64,000 bases of DNA from Pseudoflavonifractor_A sp022772585 (GCF_052065415.1 NZ_JBQHUB010000001.1:258910-322909); one strand, 5' to 3'. Numbered from the stretch's first letter, positions 33,751 through 42,185 are shown. Made by a program: numbers and translations. The notes: generated by a model not told the origin, from the sequence alone.

Positions 33751-34377
33751 TTAGTATGTCGGCGGCGTGTTCACCTGGAAAAACCGGACCTCCTTGTCTG
33801 TCTCATTAGCCACCTTGTGAAAGAATGTGGAGCGGTAGTAGATCATCGTCCCCTCCGGGATCCGGTAGACCTTTCCGTCCAGGATGACAGACACCGTTCC
33901 CTTTGTGGAGAGAATGAACTCCTCCCCGTAGTGTGAGGTGGGCTCCCCGGAGTCGGAGTAAGGCGGCAGACTGTTGAAGGAGGCGTGCATCACCGCCCGT
34001 CCGCTGTACATCAGGTACTCCTGATAAGCCTTTCCGCTCTCCGCCTCGTAGAGTATGCGGGTATAGCGCTCCTCCCGTGGGACAATCACCACGTCATTTT
34101 CCAGGTTGTCCGTGAGCAGATCAGACACCGGTACACCGACAGCCTCCGCAATTTTCCGCAGAGAGCTGATGGTGATATTCACTTTGCCGTTTTCATAATT
34201 GCTGAGATAGGACAAGGAGATGTTTGCCTCCTTGGCCAACTGGCGCAGAGTCATTCCCTTCATCTGGCGGATTCGCCGCACATTGAGGTGGCTATTATCC
34301 CGACTGACCATCTGTTCTGTTTTCTCGCGCTGCTCCTCCTCGTTATCCATCTCTCGATCCATATCGTTTTGATCCAT
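33751..34377 (-). CDS. XRE-family regulator with C-terminal cupin
   Basis: The 208-residue protein has a Lys/Glu-rich N-terminal tail. An HTH_3 domain (about residues 33-90; MTLRQLAKEANISLSYLSNY and NGKVNITISSLRKIAEAVGV) and a cupin_2 domain (about 125-205; HYGEEFILSTKGTVSVILDG, IPEGTMIYYRSTFFHKV) follow. Proteins of this architecture, such as PuuR, sense a small metabolite and repress catabolic genes. AAAAGGTG lies before ATG 34377. It is third in an operon with a permease and a DUF2284 gene and immediately upstream of cluster 2. Confidence 0.88.
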   Translation of the reverse strand: MDQNDMDREMDNEEEQREKTEQMVSRDNSHLNVRRIRQMKGMTLRQLAKEANISLSYLSNYENGKVNITISSLRKIAEAVGVPVSDLLTDNLENDVVIVPREERYTRILYEAESGKAYQEYLMYSGRAVMHASFNSLPPYSDSGEPTSHYGEEFILSTKGTVSVILDGKVYRIPEGTMIYYRSTFFHKVANETDKEVRFFQVNTPPTY

Positions 34378-34417
34378 AATTCACCTTTTATCCGTTTCCG
34401 GTTTTTCGTTCTCGCGT

Positions 34418-35152
34418 TCAGAGAGAGTTAATCACCAGCGTCAGGCCTGACAGGGCAATAAAGATATAGGCCAAACGCCGGAGTATGCGTTTGGGCAGCA
34501 GCCCGCTTGTCCGCAGGCCAACCCAAGTCCCCAGCGCAGTACACACCCATCCGATCACAATCAGCGGAATGTGCGCCGGCTCAAAAGCGCCGGAGGCCGC
34601 ACGGACAACAGCGGTCACCACGTTGGAAAAGAAAAAGTACGTCTGGATTGACGCCACATACTGCTGTGTGTCATCCACAGAGGCCATAAAATAAAGCGCC
34701 ACGGGCGGCCCGCCTAGGCCGAACAGACCGTTTCCCACACCGGCCAGCAGCCCCATAATCACTCCGTTCCGGCGCGAGGCACGGATATGAATCCGGTCGG
34801 CAAACCACGCAAAATAGAGTGCCAGCAGGATCAGGATGCTGCCTAGGATGATTTTAAGTACTTTCTGCTCCACCCGCAGTGAGCAGAGCGTTGTCATCGT
34901 ACTGACGGTGAGCGAAATCACCGTCACCGGCAGGATAGTACTCCACTGAATCTCCCTCCAACGGGAGAACATGATATAAAGGGCCGATACGCTGGCGATA
35001 GCCACGTTGAGTCCGACGGCGGTGGAGAGTGGGAAAAGTATTGGGAAGAGGGTCATGCACAAAATGCCCAGGCCGAGCCCGATATGCACCTGTAAAAAGG
35101 ACCCCGCGCACACCGTGAGCATCATCAGCACAGCAGGCGTCACATCAACCAC
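34418..35152 (-). CDS. TauE/SafE-family membrane permease
   Basis: The 244-residue protein has about eight hydrophobic spans. The family's repeat is visible as GLGLGILCMTLFPILFPLST near residues 25-44 and GLLAGVGNGLFGLGGPPVAL near 133-152. Members export or import sulfonates, sulfite and organic acids. The start is GTG 35152, only seven bases after the DUF2284 stop. Its inclusion with the cluster 2 regulator suggests it moves a substrate or product of that pathway, possibly releasing a waste acid. Confidence 0.85.
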   Translation of the reverse strand: MVDVTPAVLMMLTVCAGSFLQVHIGLGLGILCMTLFPILFPLSTAVGLNVAIASVSALYIMFSRWREIQWSTILPVTVISLTVSTMTTLCSLRVEQKVLKIILGSILILLALYFAWFADRIHIRASRRNGVIMGLLAGVGNGLFGLGGPPVALYFMASVDDTQQYVASIQTYFFFSNVVTAVVRAASGAFEPAHIPLIVIGWVCTALGTWVGLRTSGLLPKRILRRLAYIFIALSGLTLVINSL

Positions 35153-35158
35153 GGAGTG

Positions 35159-35782
35159 TCACCCCACCATCACCAGTCCGAGACCGGTCAGATACGGGAC
35201 CTCTTCCGGCGTTGTGCTGTGTCCGGCGGGAATCACATTCCAGCCCACGCGCTCCGCCATGCGATAGACGTCCATCCCCGCCCCCTCCATAGAGCTGCGG
35301 CTCTTCAGCGGAAAACGGCATACGCCTCCCGGCTCAATAGCGCTGCATTTAACGTTAGGGCAGAAAAGCTTCTTGCACGGTCCATTGGCAAAGCCCATGG
35401 AGAGCACATGTCCGTCCTGGAAAGCCGCCGCCTCCACCCGGGACACCGTCTCATACATCAGGCGCTGGGTGTCTCCCGCCTGGCCTCTGCCGGCGTCTGC
35501 ACAGCCCTTCCCCAACAGTTCCTCCGGGGCAAAGCGCTTCATAACGAACACGGCGTATTCGTACCGCGCCGTACACGCTCGCATTTCATCCAGATCGCAG
35601 GCATAGGGCGGACAGTTCCCGTTGCTCGCGTAGTACCCACAACGGGGATACCGGCACTTCATCCGCACGCGCGGATCAATAATGATATCTGCGGCCGGAA
35701 TCACTTTTGCATCGGTCATTCCCAATGAAATGGCCAACGCACAGTAGCGTTCCAGGTCACACTGCAGCTTTGTGTTATCCAT
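35159..35782 (-). CDS. DUF2284 metal-binding protein
   Basis: The 207-residue protein has the Cys pattern of DUF2284: RMKCRYPRCGYYASNGNCPP at about residues 40-59, then NGPCKKLFCPNVKC near 133-146 and a last Cys in GGVCRFP. Nine or so cysteines suggest an iron-sulfur or zinc site, and these proteins are often annotated as metal-binding with unknown role. It is the first gene of the operon, with a promoter at 35950-35978. Confidence 0.85.
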   Translation of the reverse strand: MDNTKLQCDLERYCALAISLGMTDAKVIPAADIIIDPRVRMKCRYPRCGYYASNGNCPPYACDLDEMRACTARYEYAVFVMKRFAPEELLGKGCADAGRGQAGDTQRLMYETVSRVEAAAFQDGHVLSMGFANGPCKKLFCPNVKCSAIEPGGVCRFPLKSRSSMEGAGMDVYRMAERVGWNVIPAGHSTTPEEVPYLTGLGLVMVG

Positions 35783-35949
35783 ACAATGGTTCCTCTCATT
35801 GTGACGGCTTTATACCGTGTATTAAAGCTTCCCCAAGCCATATACCTGTACGCCGCGGCAGGAAAGCGGCCTCCCGCCGCCGGATCCGGCCCCCCAGCGG
35901 GAATCCCGCAAGCAGCCGCTCCAACCACTGTTTTGGACAAATATACAAT

Positions 35950-35978
35950 AGTATAGCATATCTGCGCTCATATATCAA
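35950..35978 (-). promoter_or_regulatory. Promoter of DUF2284 operon
   Basis: Minus strand TTGATA (35978-35973), 17 bases, TATACT (35955-35950). An ATTGTATATTTGT motif (35949-35937) follows and shares a half site with 33531-33543. Confidence 0.8.
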
Positions 35979-36100
35979 TTATCGATCGGCAATCAAATTT
36001 CTCGCCCCACGCGCTGCTCCTCCGCCCCACTCTCCCCTTATGCCGCCTGCCTCAGCGGGAAAAGTCCCCTTTGTCTGTCCTGCTTTAATTGGCTTAGAGT
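35979..36100. other. No gene seen
   Basis: GC-rich remnant sequence between the DUF2284 promoter and the first pseudogene. No complete frame with a ribosome site is seen. Confidence 0.5.
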
Positions 36101-36435
36101 ATTTTGAAGATCCACGAGCTGGGGGGCAGGCTCAAGCCCGGCACCGCCGCTGTCACCATTGGTGCGGAGGCCCTGAGTCCCCAGGGGGAAGTATAACTTC
36201 ACCCTGGCCTTCCTCGGAACCAATGGTATCGCCGTCAGCCGGGGTTTCGCCCCACCTATCCGGAGAAGGCCGCCGTCAAGAAACTAACCGCCCGGCGCGT
36301 CTGGGTGCTGGCCGACAAGAGCAAATTCTGCAAAGTCTCCGGGACAATCATGTTCCCTCTGGAGGCTGCCGGGATTATCACAACCTGCCTGCAGGCGAAA
36401 AATATCTCTCCTGCACCCGGATCAAGGAGGCCTAG
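36101..36435 (+). pseudogene. DeoR/FruR-family regulator C-terminal remnant
   Basis: Four successive frames give pieces of a DeoR sensor domain: IHELGGRLKPGTAAVTIGAE, then KYNFTLAFLGTNGIAVSRGF, then YPEKAAVKKLTARRVWVLAD and KSKFCKVSG, then LPAGEKYLSCTRIKEA and TAG at 36433-36435. GTNGI and VLADKSKF are the usual DeoR signatures. The N-terminal HTH is absent and at least three frameshifts are present, so it is dead. It is followed directly by a fruK start, as in fructose operons. Confidence 0.75.
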
Positions 36436-36436
36436 T

Positions 36437-36585
36437 ATGGTTTACACCGTCACCTTCAACGCCGTGCGGGACCACGTGGTCTGGCTGGACTGCCTGCTCC
36501 CCGGGGAGACCAGCCCCGACCGTACCCGGAGTGAGGAACTCCGGTTCGGTGAAAAGAGAATCAACGTCTGCGGTCCTGAGTATTC
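36437..36585 (+). pseudogene. 1-phosphofructokinase (FruK) N-terminal fragment
   Basis: ATG 36437 with AAGGAGG upstream begins MVYTVTFNAVRDHVVWLDCL, then PGETSPDRTRSEELRFGEKRINV. This corresponds to FruK's N-terminus, where functional members have GGKGINVS: here GEKRINV, with two substitutions in the key motif. Similarity ends after about 45 residues and the frame runs into unrelated sequence. Confidence 0.65.
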
Positions 36586-36650
36586 CCTGGGCACTGGAGG
36601 AACTTTTCGGCCACTTGGAGCGACTGGAGGGACAGGGTATCTCCTTTGCT

Positions 36651-36766
36651 GCGGAGGCCACCTTCTTCTCCGAACCCATCGCCGACCTGGTGGCCGCCGC
36701 GGTGACCACGGTGCTGTTCCTGCGCACCTTCCCCGGCATCCTGCGGGACTGCGTCCGGACCCACAG
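36651..36766 (+). repeat. Right copy of 116-bp direct repeat
   Basis: By eye identical to 24478-24593, same orientation. Cluster 2 and its regulator operon lie between the two copies. Confidence 0.9.
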
Positions 36767-36785
36767 CGCTGTCCGGGCGGCATAA
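36651..36785 (+). pseudogene. MATE exporter C-terminal fragment
   Basis: A frame ending at 36785 encodes AEATFFSEPIADLVAAAVTT and the following residues. It is identical to the end of the MATE protein at 23233-24612 except for the last few residues (THSAVRAA against THSAGRTV). There is no start or membrane core. Confidence 0.9.
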
Positions 36786-36803
36786 GGAGAACAAGCCTCA
36801 TAT

Positions 36804-36835
36804 AAAAAACTCCGCCCAGACGGGCGGAGTTTTTT
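36804..36835. terminator. Bidirectional terminator
   Basis: AAAAAACTCCGCCC (36804-36817) pairs with GGGCGGAGTTTTTT (36822-36835). It serves the EndoQ-UvrD gene on the minus strand and the MATE fragment on the plus strand. Confidence 0.9.
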
Positions 36836-36843
36836 ATATGAGG

Positions 36844-39800
36844 TCAGAACAGGCTGAGCTGGCCGTCGTCCGGCTTTTTGTGCCGGGGGGCGGCCTCTCC
36901 TTCCTCCAGCAGGAGGGAGGGCAGGCCGGCCAGGAAAGGGGAGGGCTCGCCGGAGGTGAGAAGGATGAGCTCCTCTTCCGCCCGGGTGACGCCCACATAG
37001 AAGAGACGGCGCTCCTCCGCCAGGTCGGTGGGGCGGCGCTCCGACTCCAGCGGGAGCAGCCCCTTGCGCACGCCGCAGAGAAAGACCACCGGGAACTCCA
37101 GCCCCTTGGCGGCGTGGAGGGTCATCAGGGTGACGGCGCCGGACTCGTAGCTGCCCGACTGGCGGCGCAGGTCTCCCTCGCTCCCCAGGGTGAGGCCCTG
37201 GAGCAGCTCAGGCATGGTGCGGTAAAAGACCGCCGTGTTGCGCAGGCGCTCCAGCGGCTCGGAGCCGGTACAGCCGGCCTGGGCGGCCCACCGTTCCAGC
37301 AGCCTCCAGGGCCGTTCCCAGTCGGCCTGCTGGCCGAAAAAGGCGGTCAGGTCCAGCCAGGGGCGCAGAATGGAAACCTGGGCGTAGGCCTCGTCCACCG
37401 CCCGGACCCGCTGGGCGGCGCTGCCTTCCGCCCGGGCCCAGGTGCCGGCCACGGCCCGGGTCAGGTCGGCGGGGACGCTCCACACCAGCCGGAGACAGGT
37501 CTCCAGAGCCAGGGCGTCCTCCGGATCCAGCAGGAGCTGAAAAAAGCACAGCGCCCCCCGGACTATGTCGTCGTTGAGGAAATCCTCCCGGCCGGCCACC
37601 ACGCAGGGGATGCCCTCCCGGCGGAAGCACTGCTCCAGAAGCTCCAGTTGCCGGCGGGTACGGCAGCACACCGCGATATCGGAAAAGCTCCGGGGCTTTT
37701 CCGCCCCCCGCAGGGCCTGGGCCTGCAGCATGTCCACGCCGCCCACCAGGCGGCTCACCTCTCTGGCCGCAAAGACGGCCTCCCCCTTCTCGCTCTCGGC
37801 GCGGAGCAGCCGGACCTTCCGCCCGGAGCGGCGGACGGCGTGGAGGTCCCGGGGAGCTCCGCCGTTGGGGCCGATGGCCGCCAGGGCGCAGCCCAGGATC
37901 TCAGGTGTGGAGCGGTAGTTGTACCGCAGGGGGATGGTGCGCAGGCCGGGGAAGTCCTCCTCCAGCCGGGAGAAGCAGGCGGGGTCGGACCCGCGGAAGG
38001 CGTAGATGGACTGGTCCGGGTCACCGATGACAAAGAGGCTCCGGCCCAGCCGGTTCCACGCCTTGACCAGCCGGTATTGAACGGCGTTGCAGTCCTGAAA
38101 TTCGTCCACCAGCAGGTGGCGGAACTTGCGGGCGTCGGAGCGGCTTTTGCCTTCCCACCGTTCCAGGGTGCGCAGCAGCAGGTCGTCAAAATCCATCAGA
38201 CCCCGCTCCTGCAGGCGGCGGATGTAGAAGTCGCAGGCGGCGGCCAGGTCGCCGCTCTCCGGCGGAAGGCCGTTTTTCTGCCGGGACACGGCCTGCAGGA
38301 GTTGGGCGGGACCGGCCTTCACCCCCAGTGCCCGCAGGACCTGGCCGGCCAGCTCCAGAGATTCATAGGTCCCCACCAGCCGCTCCGGGTCCCCGTCCTT
38401 GGCCAGCAGGTCCAGGCAGATGGAGTGGAAGGTACCGATGGTCATGCCCCGCAGGGCCCGCTTGTCCCCGAACCGTGCCTCCAGCCGCTCCCGCAGCTCG
38501 GCGGCCGCCTTGTTGGTAAAGGTCACCGCCGCAATCTCCGAGGGCCGCTCCCCCTGCTCCTCCAGCAGCCAGAGAATGCGGGAGACCAGGGTGCGGGTCT
38601 TGCCGGCCCCCGGTCCGGCCACTACCGCAACGGCCCGGTGGGGACAGCGGGCGGCGGCGCTCTGGTCCGGGTCCAGACCGCCGGCGGGGGAGGGGAGTTC
38701 CTCTTCCTGCGGGGCTTCCTGCTCCGCCTGAGAGGCGGGGGCGGCCTTTTTCCGGCTCCCGGCCTGAGGCGCGTCGCAGCCGAACAGGCTGACCTGGCCG
38801 CTGAAGGCCTCCTTCTCGCTCTCAGACAGAAGCGTCATGGCGCCGAATTCCCCGTCGTAGCCCGGGGCCCACTGGGCCTTTCCCGCCCGCAGGCGGCGGA
38901 TGCCCTCGGTGACGCAGGGACCGGCCACCCGGGCGATGTCCTCCAGGGGGGCCTGGCGCAGGATATAGAACTCCGGACCCAGCTTGGACAGCATCTCCTC
39001 ATAGCGGCGCTGATTCCGTTTAGTGTCCGGTCCGCCGCCCAAAGTGGCGGAGAGGATCTCGGGCAGAGGGGCGAGCCGCTCGAATTTCGGGGCGCGGGGG
39101 CGGACGTAGCCCTCCGGCCGGTCGGCAAGCTGCTCCACCCGGTGGAGCACGCCGGTGGTCAGCCGCTTGCCGCACACGGGGCACTTGCCGCCTGCGGCCT
39201 CGGCCTCGGCGGGGGAGAGACACTGATGGCAGTTGCGGTGGCCGTCGTAGTGATACTTGCCCTCCTCGGGGAAGAATTCCAGAGTGCCCTTCAGCCCCCG
39301 GCCGGTGCGCAGGGCCTTTTCCAGTGCGGGGTAGGAGAGGGAAATGTCCAGCAGGTTGGCCTCCCTCCCCAGCTTGGCGGGGGAGTGGGCGTCGGAATTG
39401 GACACCAGATGGAACCGGTCCAGGGCGGAGCAGCGCCAGTTCATGGGAGGATCAGAGGAGAGGCCGGTCTCCAGGGCGTGGATGTGGGGCGTCAGGTCCT
39501 CAAAGCACTCCTCGATGGTGTCAAAACCAGAAAAAGCCCCGAACAGGGAGAAGTGGGGCGTCCAGATGTGGGCGGGGATGAAGATGGCGTTGGGTGCGGC
39601 CTCCAGCGTGATCTCCAGCAGGTCCCGGCAGTCCAGACCCAGGATGGGGCGGCCGTCGGAGTGGATGTTGCCGATGGCCTCCAGCCGGTGGGAGAGGACC
39701 TCTGCGGTCTCCAGGTCGGGCAGGAGGATCAGGTTGTGGACCTTCCGCACCTTGCCGTTTTTCTTATAGATGGAGCTGATTTCGCCGCTGACTACGAAGC

Positions 39801-40044
39801 GGGGAGCCGCTCCGCCCACCGGCGCGCCGGGGCGCACCGCGTCCTCACGCAGGGTGTAGAGTCCCTCCTCCGCCGGGACCAGGGCCTCAGACAGTTCGGC
39901 CCGCCAGGCGGGATGGGTGAAGTCGCCGGTGCCCACGATGGAGATGCCCTTCCGCCGGGCCCAGAAGTCCAGGGCGGCGGGCACGCAGTCCGAGCTGGTG
40001 GCCCGGGAGTATTTGGAGTGGATGTGCAGATCGGCGATCAACAT
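36844..40044 (-). CDS. EndoQ-like PHP nuclease fused to UvrD/PcrA-like helicase
   Basis: The 1066-residue protein has two parts. Residues 1-410 resemble endonuclease Q. A PHP metal site begins DLHIHSKYSRAT (5-16), GTGDFTHP (38-45), a Glu in SGEISS (86-91) and NSDAHSPAKLG (216-226). A zinc ribbon has Cys272/275 and Cys288/291. Residues 455-1066 are a superfamily 1 helicase: Walker A AGPGAGKTRT (476-485), DEFQD, GDPDQSIYAFRGS, TLHAAKGLEF and FYVGVTRAEEELIL. EndoQ nicks DNA at deaminated bases (uracil, hypoxanthine, xanthine), so a linked helicase could open the nicked strand for repair. Two pentapeptides fit the beta-clamp motif: QVSLF (417-421) in the linker and QLSLF at the extreme C-terminus. 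Fusion of the two parts is unusual. Confidence 0.85.
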   Translation of the reverse strand: MLIADLHIHSKYSRATSSDCVPAALDFWARRKGISIVGTGDFTHPAWRAELSEALVPAEEGLYTLREDAVRPGAPVGGAAPRFVVSGEISSIYKKNGKVRKVHNLILLPDLETAEVLSHRLEAIGNIHSDGRPILGLDCRDLLEITLEAAPNAIFIPAHIWTPHFSLFGAFSGFDTIEECFEDLTPHIHALETGLSSDPPMNWRCSALDRFHLVSNSDAHSPAKLGREANLLDISLSYPALEKALRTGRGLKGTLEFFPEEGKYHYDGHRNCHQCLSPAEAEAAGGKCPVCGKRLTTGVLHRVEQLADRPEGYVRPRAPKFERLAPLPEILSATLGGGPDTKRNQRRYEEMLSKLGPEFYILRQAPLEDIARVAGPCVTEGIRRLRAGKAQWAPGYDGEFGAMTLLSESEKEAFSGQVSLFGCDAPQAGSRKKAAPASQAEQEAPQEEELPSPAGGLDPDQSAAARCPHRAVAVVAGPGAGKTRTLVSRILWLLEEQGERPSEIAAVTFTNKAAAELRERLEARFGDKRALRGMTIGTFHSICLDLLAKDGDPERLVGTYESLELAGQVLRALGVKAGPAQLLQAVSRQKNGLPPESGDLAAACDFYIRRLQERGLMDFDDLLLRTLERWEGKSRSDARKFRHLLVDEFQDCNAVQYRLVKAWNRLGRSLFVIGDPDQSIYAFRGSDPACFSRLEEDFPGLRTIPLRYNYRSTPEILGCALAAIGPNGGAPRDLHAVRRSGRKVRLLRAESEKGEAVFAAREVSRLVGGVDMLQAQALRGAEKPRSFSDIAVCCRTRRQLELLEQCFRREGIPCVVAGREDFLNDDIVRGALCFFQLLLDPEDALALETCLRLVWSVPADLTRAVAGTWARAEGSAAQRVRAVDEAYAQVSILRPWLDLTAFFGQQADWERPWRLLERWAAQAGCTGSEPLERLRNTAVFYRTMPELLQGLTLGSEGDLRRQSGSYESGAVTLMTLHAAKGLEFPVVFLCGVRKGLLPLESERRPTDLAEERRLFYVGVTRAEEELILLTSGEPSPFLAGLPSLLLEEGEAAPRHKKPDDGQLSLF

Positions 40045-40091
40045 AGGACATCCTCGCTTTCCGGCGATTTTCTTACATTTTTCTTATCTTT

Positions 40092-40120
40092 ATCATAAAA
40101 CGATTTTGCCGTTGGCGCAA
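40092..40120 (-). promoter_or_regulatory. Promoter of EndoQ-UvrD gene
   Basis: Minus strand TTGCGC (40120-40115), 17 bases, TATGAT (40097-40092). Confidence 0.75.
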
Positions 40121-40124
40121 GGGC

Positions 40125-40153
40125 TTGTGTTTCCGCCGGGCCGGGAATATAAT
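40125..40153 (+). promoter_or_regulatory. Promoter of flavodoxin-TraB genes
   Basis: TTGTGT (40125-40130), 17 bases, perfect TATAAT (40148-40153). Its -35 is four bases from that of the divergent promoter. Confidence 0.8.
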
Positions 40154-40189
40154 CAGGATCAGAAGAAAATACCCGGGAGGCAATATCAA

Positions 40190-40681
40190 ATGAAACTCTC
40201 TGTTTTGTACTTTTCCAAGACCGGCAACACCGCGCGGATGGCGCAGGCCATCGCCGAGGGCATGGCGTCGGTGGAGGGGACGGAGGTCCGCACCTTCCCC
40301 CTGGACGGCATCGACGCCGATTTCGTGAAGGAAAGCGGCTGCGTCGTACTGGGAACGCCCGCCTATGTGGCCAGCATGGCCGCCGCCGTCAAGACCTGGC
40401 TGGACAGCGAGAGCGGCAAATACGGCCTGGCGGGCAAGCTGGGCGGGGCTTTCGCCACGGCGGACTATGTCCACGGCGGCGGCGATATGGCGATCCAGGG
40501 CATCCTGACCCACTTCATGGTGCGGGGGATGCTGGTCTATTCCGGCGGCGGCAGCAAGGGCCGTCCCTTCATCCACCTGGGGCCGGTGGCCATCAGCGGC
40601 GAGCTGGAGAAGTATGAGCCCACCTTCCGGGTCTACGGAGAGCGGATGGCCCGGAAGGCGCTGGAACTGTTCGGAGAGTAA
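40190..40681 (+). CDS. Flavodoxin-family protein
   Basis: The 163-residue protein begins with the FMN phosphate loop YFSKTGNTARMAQAI (residues 7-21). GTPAYVASMAAAVKTWLDSE (about 57-76) and GGAFATADYVHGGGDMAIQG (about 86-105) bind the flavin as in WrbA/NAD(P)H-quinone-type flavodoxins. Length is usual. It is an electron carrier or small quinone reductase, not more closely assignable. GGGAGG lies before ATG 40190, and a long upstream frame (39917 onward) belongs to the antisense of the helicase gene. It shares a transcript with the next gene. Confidence 0.88.
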   Translation: MKLSVLYFSKTGNTARMAQAIAEGMASVEGTEVRTFPLDGIDADFVKESGCVVLGTPAYVASMAAAVKTWLDSESGKYGLAGKLGGAFATADYVHGGGDMAIQGILTHFMVRGMLVYSGGGSKGRPFIHLGPVAISGELEKYEPTFRVYGERMARKALELFGE

Positions 40682-40702
40682 AACAGTAAGGAGGAAACGA
40701 TC

Positions 40703-42076
40703 ATGCAATGGAAAAAACGGCTGCTGGCATGCGCGCTCTCGGCGGCGCTGATGACCGCGCCCGTTCTGGCAACGGAGGGAGAAGGACAGGGGCCCGATCC
40801 CTGGGCCTATCCCTATCTGGCCGACAGCTACGCGCTGGGACTGATAGACGATGACTATCCCTCCTACATCCAAGAGACCGTCACGGAGGAGCAGCTTGCC
40901 GCCATGACAGAGACGGTGTCCGCCAAGCTGGCCCTGCTGGGACTGGAGAAGCGGGAGAGCGCCCCGGACGGGGAAGGACTGGTGGTGGACCGGACCCGGG
41001 GCGGCGTGGTCAACGCCCTCTACCAGGCTGCCGCCGACTGGGAGATCGACGGCGTGGAGCAGGGACCCGAGGCCTTCCTGACCGGACTGGGCGTGCTCTG
41101 CGGCGACGGGACGGGCAGCCGTCTGGACCGCCTTTGCACCTATCAGGAGGCCATGGTGCTGGCCGACCGGCTCGTCCTGGCGGTCTATGACGCCAATGAC
41201 GCCGGGGCCAGGGGCCTGCTGTGGAAGGCGGTCAACGGGGATACCACCCTCTATCTGCTGGGCACCGTCCATGTGGACCGGGACAACCTGTACCCCATGC
41301 ACCGCCGGGTGCGGGAGGCGGTGGACGCCTCCTCCGAGGTGATCTTTGAGGTGAATTTCAACAACCCGGAGGACCTGCAGGCCTACGCCGCCATGCAGGT
41401 CTACTCCGACGGCACCACCCTGAAGGACCATATCCCGGAGGAGCTCTATACCCGCACGGTGGCGGATTTTGCAGCGCTGGGGATGGACGAGGCCACCGTG
41501 GCCTCGCTGAAGCCCTGGGTGCTGGCCCTTTCACTCAACAATGTGACCATGCAGGATGAGTCCACCGGCAGCAACGCCATGGCCATGGATCTCTATGTGA
41601 ACGCCCGGGCGGTCAACGCCGGGAAGACCATCGGCGCCGCCGAGAACTACGCCTTCCAGGGGCAGATCTTCGACACCCTGTCGGAGGACTATCAGCTGCA
41701 GATGCTGGAGGGCAGCCTCGGGCTGCTGGAGGCCGCCATGAGCGGAGAGGAGACCGGGACCGACCCGCAGACCCAGGCGGCGCTGGAGGAGCAGGAGAAG
41801 CTCATGTCCGCCATGATGGACGCCTGGAAGCGGGGCGACCTGGAGGCCTTCGCCGCGGCCTATGACAAAAAGGCCATCCTGGAGAGCGAGGACGAGCTCA
41901 ACCGCCGCCTCTTCACCGACCGTGACCCGGGGATGATCGACTGCGCGGCCTCCTACCTGGCCCGGAACGACGGCAAGACCTATTTCATGGCGGTGGGCGC
42001 CGGTCACATGACGGACCCCGGCGGCATCGTCTCCGGCCTGCGGGCCCTGGGCTATACCGTGGAGCCCGCGGCCTGA
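40703..42076 (+). CDS. TraB/GumN-family secreted protein
   Basis: The 457-residue protein has a signal peptide (basic MQWKKR, hydrophobic ACALSAALMTAPVLA, probable cleavage near residue 24). An Asp/Glu-rich helical region (30-165) follows, then a TraB/GumN domain: LLGTVHVDRDNLYPMHRRVR at about residues 189-208 with the GTxH motif and EVIFEVNF near 212-219. A conserved GAGHMTDPGGIVSGLR is near the C-terminus. Relatives include plasmid TraB and the Tiki proteases of animals, so a metal-dependent protease role is suggested by homology. AAGGAGG lies before its ATG. Confidence 0.85.
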   Translation: MQWKKRLLACALSAALMTAPVLATEGEGQGPDPWAYPYLADSYALGLIDDDYPSYIQETVTEEQLAAMTETVSAKLALLGLEKRESAPDGEGLVVDRTRGGVVNALYQAAADWEIDGVEQGPEAFLTGLGVLCGDGTGSRLDRLCTYQEAMVLADRLVLAVYDANDAGARGLLWKAVNGDTTLYLLGTVHVDRDNLYPMHRRVREAVDASSEVIFEVNFNNPEDLQAYAAMQVYSDGTTLKDHIPEELYTRTVADFAALGMDEATVASLKPWVLALSLNNVTMQDESTGSNAMAMDLYVNARAVNAGKTIGAAENYAFQGQIFDTLSEDYQLQMLEGSLGLLEAAMSGEETGTDPQTQAALEEQEKLMSAMMDAWKRGDLEAFAAAYDKKAILESEDELNRRLFTDRDPGMIDCAASYLARNDGKTYFMAVGAGHMTDPGGIVSGLRALGYTVEPAA

Positions 42077-42141
42077 CGGGATCTGAGCGCCCGGCGGCTC
42101 GCCCCGTAGGGGCCGCTGCCAATAGGCCCCAAAACAGATAA

Positions 42142-42180
42142 AACGCCCGCTGCCATGGCAGCGGGCGTTCGTTGTTTTTA
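42142..42180 (+). terminator. Terminator after TraB gene
   Basis: A 13-bp stem (42142-42154 with 42157-42169), then CGTTGTTTTTA. It also faces the histidine phosphatase ending at 42186. Confidence 0.85.
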
Positions 42181-42185
42181 ATGGA

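Noticed and set aside
36838..40098. Long plus-strand frame opposite the EndoQ-UvrD gene
   Set aside because: Antisense shadow; the minus strand shows all PHP, zinc and helicase motifs.
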